Assembly (NCBI GenBank): GCA_020638875.1
Contig: JACKHS010000014.1
Span: forward strand, 29,497 to 93,496
DNA from: Planctomycetota bacterium
GTDB taxonomy: Bacteria; Planctomycetota; UBA1135; GCA-002686595
Length of the DNA stretch: 64,000 bases
Direction of reading: 5' to 3'
In this document: positions 58,248 through 64,000 of the stretch, one piece after another
How positions within the stretch are numbered: the stretch's first letter is position 1
Layout of the letters: the number at the start of each line of letters is the position of its first letter
The notes under the pieces: generated by a model
The model's database searches: none
Told to the model about the DNA's origin: nothing
Seen by the model: the letters and a program-made list of their open reading frames with translations, nothing else
Translations under genes and position numbers: made by a program

Positions 58248-58378
58248 GGCGGAGGGAGGTGCGGGGGGGAGGTGAGGGGGCGCGGCGGCGGCGCGCGAGG
58301 ATAGCGCGGCGACGAGGGGGCCGCAAAGCGCGAGCGAGGGAGCGTACCCCGCGCGCGGCCCGCGGTTTCGGCGCGCTG

Positions 58379-59650
58379 CTAGCGGAGCTCGAGCGGGACC
58401 ACGAGCGCGCCGCGCTCGGGCCGCTCGAGGTCGTGGACGCGCAGCTCGTCGGCGCTCCACGGCCAGGCCCAGCGGCCGGCGCTCGTGCAGCAGTCCCCGT
58501 CGCCGTCGACGCCCGGCTCGAGCGCGCGCGCGAGCACGCCCGTGGCGGCGTCGAGCAGCACGCCGTCCGCTTCGACGAGGACGGTGCCGTCGGCGCGGAA
58601 GCGCGTACGCCCCCAGCCGCCGCGGACCTCCAGCGGGCGGCTCCACGCCACGTCCCCCGTCGCGAGCTCCCACACGCGCAGCTCGAGCCACTCGCCGGTG
58701 CGCGCCCACACGCGCGCGCCGTCGGCGTCGAACCCGACCTCCCAGAGGTCCAGGTCGCCGAAGAGATCGAGGTCGTCGCAGGAGAAGCGCCGCGCGGCCG
58801 CGTCGGAGGCCAGCGCCCAGACGCGCAGCTCGGCGTCGGCGCTGCCGGCGGCGAGCCACGCGCCGTCCGGCGAGAGCGCGAGGTCGTGGATCGGGCCGGG
58901 CGCGGTGCGCGGGAAGCCGCGCCGCTCCCCGGTGCGCGCGTCGTGCAGCGCAATGCGCCCGCCGCGGTCCCCCACGGCGACGAGCGCGCCGTCCGCGCTC
59001 ACGGCGACCGCCGAGCAGGCGCGCGCCTCGCTCACGCCGCACGGGCCGGCCTCGCCGAGCTCCGCCACGAGCGCGAGGCGCTGCGCGTCGAGCAGCGCGG
59101 CGCGCGGGCCGACGCCGCGCACGAGCAGGCGCGCGCCACCGGCGACGTACACGAGCTCGCGGCCGCTCCACGGGTGCCGGGGCGCGTCGGGCGCGCGGCG
59201 CCGCTCCGCGACGACCTCGGCCGTATCGGGCTCGAGCAGCAGCAGCGTGTCGCCCTCCGTCAGCACCGCGAGCCGCGCGCCGTCCGGGCTCCAGGCAAGC
59301 GCGCGCACCGCGACGCCGTACAGCTCACGGACGCGCAACGCGCGCAGCTCCGCGACGCTCGCCGCGGCGCGGTGCCGCGCGCGGCGCTCCTCCAGCGACA
59401 GCTCGAGCGCGAGGCGTCGCGCGCGCCGCGCCTCGACGTCGAGCAGCACGACGCCGCCGCGCGGTTGCGCGAACGCCAGCGTGTGCCCGTCGGGGTGCAG
59501 CGCGGCGAGGGAGCTGCGAACGCTCGGTAGCGGCGCGTCCGTCGCGAGCTCCTCGACGCGCGCGACGAGCGACGGCGCTGCCGGACGTTGCGCGGCGCCG
59601 GCGACGAGGGCGAGCAGGACGAGGGCCGGGCCGCGCGCGAGGGATCGCAT
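58379..59650 (-). CDS. Secreted beta-propeller (WD40-like) protein
   Basis: 423 residues from the ATG at 59650. Residues 1-20 (SLARGPALVLLALVAGAAQ) are a signal peptide. Six or seven blade-like repeats follow, several ending in the phrase W-S-P-D-G-A-R-L-A or its variant: ALHPDGHTLAFAQPRGG, LAWSPDGARLAVLTEGD, AVSADGALVAVGDRGGRIAL, LALSPDGAWLAAGSADAELR and GFDADGARVWARTGEW. These are WD40-type propeller strands. The only cysteines are scattered (CDDLDLFGD, GDCCTSAG) and no catalytic residues are evident. It probably offers a protein or ligand-binding surface outside the cytoplasm. Repeat copy C lies between this gene and the SGNH-like gene upstream. Confidence 0.75.
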   Translation of the reverse strand: MRSLARGPALVLLALVAGAAQRPAAPSLVARVEELATDAPLPSVRSSLAALHPDGHTLAFAQPRGGVVLLDVEARRARRLALELSLEERRARHRAAASVAELRALRVRELYGVAVRALAWSPDGARLAVLTEGDTLLLLEPDTAEVVAERRRAPDAPRHPWSGRELVYVAGGARLLVRGVGPRAALLDAQRLALVAELGEAGPCGVSEARACSAVAVSADGALVAVGDRGGRIALHDARTGERRGFPRTAPGPIHDLALSPDGAWLAAGSADAELRVWALASDAAARRFSCDDLDLFGDLDLWEVGFDADGARVWARTGEWLELRVWELATGDVAWSRPLEVRGGWGRTRFRADGTVLVEADGVLLDAATGVLARALEPGVDGDGDCCTSAGRWAWPWSADELRVHDLERPERGALVVPLELR

Positions 59651-59715
59651 GGCCCCCACCAACGTCGACGCGCCAGCGCGGTTTCGGCGCTGGCCCGCGT
59701 TCCGCGGCGATCGCG

Positions 59716-59862
59716 CCGAGCGTCCGTCCGAGACGTGCTGCGGATGCCGACGTGGTGCCCTCCGCTGCGATGCGGCGGTCGGGGACGCGGGCGAAGCGGT
59801 GGGTTCGTCGAGGCGCGCGGACGCCGCGACGGCGCCGATCGACGTCTCGAACAGGCTCCTAG
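59716..59862. repeat. Palindromic intergenic repeat, copy C, with internal insertion
   Basis: The left arm (GAGACGTGCTGCGGATGCCG) and the right arm (GGACGCCGCGACGGCGCCGA, then GACGTCTCG and GGCTCCTAG) match copies A and B, but about 62 extra bases sit between them at roughly 59750-59815, and the outer nine bases of the left end have diverged. The right CTAG (59859-59862) supplies the TAG stop of the SGNH-like gene. The right 47 bases match copy A at about 43 positions. Confidence 0.75.
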
Positions 59863-61022
59863 CGCTCCACGGCGAGCGCGGCCGCGAGGCGCTCGGCTAT
59901 GCGGCGGGACATCGCGCCGGAGTAGTGCGCCACGTCGACGTACAGCGGCTCGCGCAGGTCGCGCTGCATGTCGGCGAGCCACAGGCTGTCGGGGCCCAGG
60001 TCGAGTCCGGCCGCGCGTTGCCGCGCCAGCTCCGCGTACGTCACGCCGACGCCCTCGAACAGCGGCAGGTTGCCCGCGAACGCGTGGTGCTCGAGGTCGT
60101 ACGCGTGGTACGGCACGGGCTGGAGCACGAGCAGCGGGCGCACGCCGAACGCCTCGGCGGTGGCCGCGATCGCGCGCCAGTTGGCGAGCAGCCGCGGGAC
60201 GACGACGTCCGGCCGCGCGTCGGCGGCGCGGCAGAGCACCGTGCCGGCCTTCGCGGGCGCCGCCTGCGCGAGCCCCAGGCGCACGCCGAGCCGCCGCGCG
60301 AGCCGCAGGGCCGGCAGCGACGACCAGGGCGCGGCCCGCGCGCCGTCGACGGTCGCCGCGAAGCTCGCCGCCAGGTCCTCCGCGAAGCACGGTCCGTCCA
60401 CCAGGCGGAAGTCGTTGAAGCCGTCGAGGAAGATCGCCGTGTCCGGCACGTGGCCGGCGGCGAGCAGCTCCTCGAAGAGCACGCGCTCCTGGCTCGAGTA
60501 GTAGTGTCCGCGCCCGAAGTCGTAGACGAGCACCGCTCCAGCGCCCTCCTCCGACATCAGCTCCGCGAGGTGCGCGGCGATCGTCTGCGCGTCGCGCACG
60601 CCGTAGCCGAAGGCCGTCGAACCGCCGAAGAGGAAGACGACCTCGCGCGCGTCCGCGGGCGGCGGCCAGGGGGCGACGCCGCGCCCCTCGCGAAACCCGT
60701 GGGGCGAGACGCGCACGAACTCGCCGGCGTAGGGCGCCTCGCGGAACTGCGTGAACGGCTCGTACTCCATCGGCCGCGACCACGTCTCGCGGTCGAGGCG
60801 CAGGATCGCCTCGTCGTCCATCCCGGGGTGCAGCGGGCGCTGCGCCGCGAGCCAGCCGCTCAGGCCGCGCGTCGAGGCGGCGCTCGCCGTGCGCGGCGCC
60901 TGCCAGCGCTCGGCGAGCGCGATCGCGACGTTGAGGCCCACGAAGACCAGCGCCGCGTTCAGGAGCACGACCGCCAGCCGCCGGTAGGCGCGGGTGAGGG
61001 CCGGGACGGAGCGCGTCGACAT
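59859..61022 (-). CDS. Membrane-anchored SGNH/GDSL hydrolase-like protein
   Basis: 387 residues from the ATG at 61022; a GTG at 61226 in the same open frame would add 68 residues. One transmembrane helix at about 17-37 (LAVVLLNAALVFVGLNVAIA). The hydrolase domain begins VVFLFGGSTAFGYGVRDAQT, the SGNH block I with the nucleophile Ser in GGST, then the Gly-containing block (DFGRGHYYSSQERVLFEEL), block III Asn in LDGFNDFRLVDG, and the Asp-His pair in VDVAHYSGAMSRRIAERL. Such proteins deacetylate or hydrolyse esters on cell-surface glycans. The TAG stop lies in repeat copy C. A real N-terminal extension is possible because the region upstream keeps coding-like base composition. Confidence 0.75.
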   Translation of the reverse strand: MSTRSVPALTRAYRRLAVVLLNAALVFVGLNVAIALAERWQAPRTASAASTRGLSGWLAAQRPLHPGMDDEAILRLDRETWSRPMEYEPFTQFREAPYAGEFVRVSPHGFREGRGVAPWPPPADAREVVFLFGGSTAFGYGVRDAQTIAAHLAELMSEEGAGAVLVYDFGRGHYYSSQERVLFEELLAAGHVPDTAIFLDGFNDFRLVDGPCFAEDLAASFAATVDGARAAPWSSLPALRLARRLGVRLGLAQAAPAKAGTVLCRAADARPDVVVPRLLANWRAIAATAEAFGVRPLLVLQPVPYHAYDLEHHAFAGNLPLFEGVGVTYAELARQRAAGLDLGPDSLWLADMQRDLREPLYVDVAHYSGAMSRRIAERLAAALAVER

Positions 61023-61354
61023 GGCCGGAGTGTACGCCCCCGCGACCCGTCGCGACTCCTCCGCGCCCCGCTCGGGCGCGACGGCCCGCGCGCGCGGCGC
61101 GCCGCCGGCGAGGAGGTCGACGTGGGACGGCGCGCCGTCGGGGCTGACGCACGCGTCGCGGAAGCAGTGGTCGCCGATGGCGTCGGCGTCCACGCGCGAG
61201 TCGACCGCGACGTCGTCCTCGGGCACCTCGAGCGCGAGCGCGCGGAGCGGCGTGATGGACGGGCGTGGGGACCGCGGGGCGCGCGGGGCAGACACGCGCG
61301 CGGCCCCCGCTCCGCGAGGGAGCGAGGGCCGCGCGTCGATCACGAGGCCGAGGC
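61023..61354 (-). other. Gap between the DUF1573 gene and the SGNH-like gene, partly coding-like
   Basis: 332 bases. From about 61262 to 61023 the minus-strand frame continuous with the SGNH-like gene has G or C at almost every third position and reads DVAVDSRVDADAIGDHCF, then RDACVSPDGAPSHVDLLAG. This may be an N-terminal extension (GTG at 61226) or a gene remnant. The part next to the DUF1573 stop holds the hairpin listed separately. Confidence 0.4.
61295..61335 (-). terminator. Strong GC hairpin downstream of the DUF1573 gene
   Basis: CGCGCGGCCC-C-CGCTCC and GGGAGCGAGGGCCGCGCG form a stem of about 17 pairs with one mismatch and a four-base loop (GCGA), 20 bases beyond the stop of the DUF1573 gene. 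No T tract follows, so it may stabilise the transcript or assist Rho-dependent termination. Confidence 0.5.
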
Positions 61355-62917
61355 CTACTTGGGCCCGACGGGCCCGCCGCGGCAGACGCCGGTCACGACC
61401 AGCGGGATCTGCTTCTTGCTCGGGTGGTCGAGCTCGATCACGAGCGTGCCGCGGAAGCTGCCGGTGGCCTCCTCGGGCAGGCCCTCGAGGCGCAGCTCCA
61501 CGTCGACTGCGTTCTTGCCGGCCACCGGGCGCACGGTGGGCGTGAAGTACTGCGCGAACTCCCAGTCGCGGAAGGTCTCGGTGCCGGGGTTCTGCAGGCC
61601 GACCACCTTGACGACCGGCGCGTGCTCGCTGAACGAGAAGCTCGGGTCGTGGCACTCGATCTGCACCGTGCGCACCTGCACCTGGCCGGGGCGCACGAGG
61701 CCCATCGACAGGTAGGCGGGCTGGTAGGTGAAGGGGCCGACGACCTGCGCGTTGATGGTCAGCGTGGCCTGGTAGGTCGAGGGCTTGCCGTCGATGTCGA
61801 GCTCGGCGCCGGGGATCTCCTCGTCGCTCTTGATGACGATCGAGCGGGCGAGGTTGCCCTCCATCAGCTCCTTGCCCAGCGAGACCTTGAGGTCCCAGCG
61901 CGCCGCGCGGCCGTCGCCGTCGGGGTTGATCGGCACGAGGTCGATCGTGGTGCCCGGGGGCATCGGCTGCTCGACGACCTCGAGCTTGATGGCCTTGCCG
62001 CGCGCGGCGCTGATCGAGGCGCTCTGCGTGGCCTCCTCACCCAGCGAGACCTGACCGAAGTTCAGGAAGCGCGGCGCGATGTTGAAGAACGGGTCGATGT
62101 CCGCGACGAGCCCGAGCTGGATCGTGCCGCGCGGGTCGTTCGAGAAGATGTTGATGCGGGTGTTCGAGTGGCCCGACTTGTTCTTCGTGTGCAGCTTGGC
62201 CGGGAAGTGGATCTTGCGGCCGGGCGCGATCGGGTCGCCGAAGGTGTACAGCTTCATCTCGCCGTCGTCGGACTCGGTGTAGACCTCGGCCACGGTGCAG
62301 CCGCAGGTCGGCTTGACCTGCTTGATGACGAGGTCCTCGTTGCCGGTGTTCGACAGCTCGAAGGTGTGCTCGGCGACCGAGCCCTCCATCAGGCGACCGA
62401 ACTCGTGCTTCTCCTGGCCGAGCTCGTAGGTCAGACGCGGGCCCTCGTCCGAGTCGATGTCGGCGGGCTTCATGACCTCGTCGACGCCGACGATGGGACC
62501 CTGCGGCTCGTTGGCGTGGTCGTGGCCGTCGTCGGCGGCGTGATCGTGGCCGGCGTGGTCGTCGACCAGCGACGCGGCGGCGGCGGTGGCTTGGGCCTTG
62601 GTGTCGCCAGGGCCGCCGGGCTCCGCAGCCGGCGCGCTCGCGACCTTCTCGGGAGCCGCCGCGGCCGGCTCGGCCGCCGGAGCCGCCGAGTGCGCCGCCG
62701 GCGCCTGCGCGGCGGCCGGGGCCTCGTCGCCGCCGACGTACCCGAGGCCCGCGAGGCTCTCGGTCGGGTTGTGGGCGGTCGCGCCGGACGCGCTGGTACC
62801 GGGCGCCTCGCCGGAGCAGGCGGCGGTGAGGAGGAGCAGCGGCAAGGTGGCGCCGAGCAGCAGGGCGCGGGCCTTCCCGGCCGCCGTCGCGGTGGTCTGG
62901 AGCTGGGACTGGAACAT
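61355..62917 (-). CDS. DUF1573-domain lipoprotein with His-rich linker
   Basis: 520 residues. The signal peptide ends in a lipobox (LLLLTAACSGE). Residues about 40-110 are Ala/Pro-rich, then a His/Asp/Ala stretch at about 120-140 (DDHAGHDHAADDGHDHANE) that could bind metal. The DUF1573 domain follows: KHEFGRLMEGSVAEHTFELS, NTGNEDLVIKQVKPTCGCTV with the CGC motif, and NTRINIFSNDPRGTIQLGLV. The remaining about 280 residues contain further immunoglobulin-like strands, such as RSIVIKSDEEIPGAELDIDG and GTLVIELDHPSKKQIPLVVT. DUF1573 belongs to the ASH/MSP-like beta-sandwich group common in planctomycetes and Bacteroidetes; its function is unknown. Confidence 0.88.
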   Translation of the reverse strand: MFQSQLQTTATAAGKARALLLGATLPLLLLTAACSGEAPGTSASGATAHNPTESLAGLGYVGGDEAPAAAQAPAAHSAAPAAEPAAAAPEKVASAPAAEPGGPGDTKAQATAAAASLVDDHAGHDHAADDGHDHANEPQGPIVGVDEVMKPADIDSDEGPRLTYELGQEKHEFGRLMEGSVAEHTFELSNTGNEDLVIKQVKPTCGCTVAEVYTESDDGEMKLYTFGDPIAPGRKIHFPAKLHTKNKSGHSNTRINIFSNDPRGTIQLGLVADIDPFFNIAPRFLNFGQVSLGEEATQSASISAARGKAIKLEVVEQPMPPGTTIDLVPINPDGDGRAARWDLKVSLGKELMEGNLARSIVIKSDEEIPGAELDIDGKPSTYQATLTINAQVVGPFTYQPAYLSMGLVRPGQVQVRTVQIECHDPSFSFSEHAPVVKVVGLQNPGTETFRDWEFAQYFTPTVRPVAGKNAVDVELRLEGLPEEATGSFRGTLVIELDHPSKKQIPLVVTGVCRGGPVGPK

Positions 62918-63252
62918 GGTCGAGAGCCTGGAGGTACGAAGGGAGTGGTGAGCGGTGGGCCCGGCCTCCGTCGCTGCGCTGCGCGGCCCCGTGGGACCTG
63001 GCGGGAACCGCGACCGCGGCGGAGGCGAGGGGGTCGAACGGAGGCCGGTCGGCCTCGCGTTACATGCGGCTTACGGGGTCGTCGTCTATCGGCGAGTGCG
63101 GAGTGGAACTTTCTGTCCCCGCGGGTCTCGGCGCGCCGGAGTCGGGCGGTGACGCGGCGTGGCCGCCCGCGGCGGGCCGGACCGAAAGTCTACGCCAGGC
63201 ACGCCGGAGAGGTCGAGACGGCGCCTCGCGAGACGTACACTGCCCGGCACTC
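62918..63252. other. Divergent intergenic region
   Basis: 335 bases between the DUF1573 gene and the next lipoprotein gene. No gene is supported. A seven-base-pair hairpin GAGGCCG-GT-CGGCCTC occurs at 63041-63056. TACACT at 63236-63241, eleven bases before the lipoprotein ATG, is a weak -10 candidate that would give an almost leaderless transcript. Confidence 0.4.
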
Positions 63253-63948
63253 ATGCGCCTCGCACGACGCCTCCTCGCCCTCCTGCTCCTGGCGTTCGTC
63301 GGCGGCTGCTGCGTCACGCCGCCCAACGCCGAGGAGGTCCTGAACACGGGCTTCCGCTCCCCCGAGCAGTGCGTGCGGACCTTCCAGCTCGCCATGCGCG
63401 GCGACCTCGCGCGGCTGGAGTACCGCTGCTTCTCGGTGGACTTCCAGAGCCGCATCGGCGGCCAGCTCGCCTACCGCGAGTTCCGCGCCCGCGAGCTCGC
63501 CTCGCAGCCCTGGTTCCAGCAGGGCGTCGCACGCGCCGAGGTGGTCCGCTCCGAACCGCTGGGTCCGCTGCGCCACCGCGTGGTGGTCGAGACGCGGGCC
63601 TTCCTGCAGACCTGGCGCATCGAGGTCCTGCTCGTGCGCGAGGACGCCTGGCAAGCCTGGGCCGGGGACGAGCTGCTCGCCGACGAGCTGCTGCCCCCCG
63701 CCGGCTTCCGCGACAACGTGGACGTCTCCGTCGTCCCCGGCGGCCCGCCGGCGCTCGTGGCCGTGGCCGAGCTCTCGCCCGACCTCGCGCGTCGCGACCC
63801 GGCCGAGCTGCGCCGCTCGATCACCGAGGTGCGCATCGCGCAGGAGTGGAAGATCGACGACCTGCGCGAGCTCGAGGACCTCGACGAGGCCCCGGACGCC
63901 GACGGGGACCGCTCCCCCGAACCCTCCACCGCATCCCCGATCCCATGA
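63253..63948 (+). CDS. Lipoprotein, unknown function
   Basis: 231 residues. The signal peptide LLALLLLAFVGGCCVTPP has a lipobox with two consecutive Cys. The mature protein has a segment SPEQCVRTFQLAMRGDLARL followed by EYRCFSVDFQSR, resembling the helical start of DUF4878/SnoaL-like lipoproteins in which a Cys and aromatic residues frame a pocket, then beta strands (HRVVVETRAFLQTWRIEVLL, VREDAWQAWAG). The C-terminal 40 residues are acidic and Pro-rich (LDEAPDADGDRSPEPS). No family is certain. Its stop overlaps the next start (ATGA), so the downstream gene is coupled. Confidence 0.7.
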   Translation: MRLARRLLALLLLAFVGGCCVTPPNAEEVLNTGFRSPEQCVRTFQLAMRGDLARLEYRCFSVDFQSRIGGQLAYREFRARELASQPWFQQGVARAEVVRSEPLGPLRHRVVVETRAFLQTWRIEVLLVREDAWQAWAGDELLADELLPPAGFRDNVDVSVVPGGPPALVAVAELSPDLARRDPAELRRSITEVRIAQEWKIDDLRELEDLDEAPDADGDRSPEPSTASPIP

Positions 63949-64000
63949 CCCCCGCATCGTCCCGAGGCCGCGGGCGCGCCACGCGCGCCGCCAAGTCCTC
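63945..64000 (+). CDS. Start of an unidentified coupled gene (truncated by window end)
   Basis: An ATG at 63945 overlaps the lipoprotein stop and opens a frame (MTPASSRGRGRATRAAKSS) to the window edge. The visible part is basic and rich in Arg/Ala/Ser, which is too little to assign a family. Confidence 0.45.
   Translation, partial: MTPASSRGRGRATRAAKS

Overview
The window is very GC-rich, with codon third positions that are almost always G or C. Genes are tightly packed and often overlap by 1 to 4 bases, and GTG or TTG starts are common. The content is that of a Gram-negative, lipoprotein-rich bacterium: a type IV pilus motor operon, an OmpA-like lipoprotein, a DUF1573 lipoprotein, a HEAT plus VWA secreted protein, a large protein built of carboxypeptidase-regulatory-like repeats, a sulfatase-modifying-factor-fold lipoprotein and a giant pyruvate:ferredoxin oxidoreductase. 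This mix best fits a deep-branching, high-GC planctomycete-like lineage. That assignment is an inference without any rRNA or marker tree; a myxobacterium-like organism is the main alternative.

Layout. 1-2880 (+): end of a PLP aminotransferase and two glycosyltransferases. 2862-8737 (-): LarC nickel-insertion protein, CheB methylesterase and a 1051-residue repeat protein. 8865-10511 (+): sulfotransferase-like protein and class IV aminotransferase. 10546-11990 (-): ComF and a membrane protein. 12147-15775 (+): gatC-gatA-gatB plus a small membrane protein. 15869-20169 (-): a secreted acidic protein, guaA and guaB. 20650-24574 (+): an oxidoreductase/epimerase fusion, a glycosyltransferase and a Nudix hydrolase. 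24652-32798 (-): hybrid histidine kinase, PFOR and Rho. 33248-33324 (-): tRNA-Pro(CGG). 33437-38766 (-): HEAT/VWA protein, a Pro-rich membrane protein and SelB. 38835-39755 (+): YtqA-type radical SAM protein. 39768-48844 (-): zinc-ribbon coiled-coil protein, rpoD, dnaG, rsmA, two lipoproteins, a membrane-tethered HTH protein and a small secreted protein. 48935-58247 (-): pilB-like ATPase, pilT, second pilB-like ATPase, pilC, sensor kinase and two CNNM/CBS membrane proteins as one operon. 58379-62917 (-): beta-propeller-like protein, SGNH hydrolase-like protein and DUF1573 lipoprotein. 63253-64000 (+): a lipoprotein and the start of the next gene.

Two global observations matter most. First, three copies of an 85-base palindromic intergenic repeat (one carrying about 62 extra bases) lie at gene 3-prime ends, and in every copy the terminal CTAG supplies the TAG stop codon of the neighbouring gene or genes in the same reading phase. 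Second, at least eight conserved genes (cheB, comF, gatA, dnaG, rsmA, a CNNM gene, a sensor kinase and a pilB) carry frameshifts. Every one I could resolve is the loss of one base from a G or C run or the loss of a CG dinucleotide from an alternating CG tract. Because gatA, dnaG and probably rsmA should be needed, consensus-sequence errors are the most likely cause, and I annotate these genes as intact in the organism.

No CRISPR array, insertion sequence, prophage or rRNA gene was seen.
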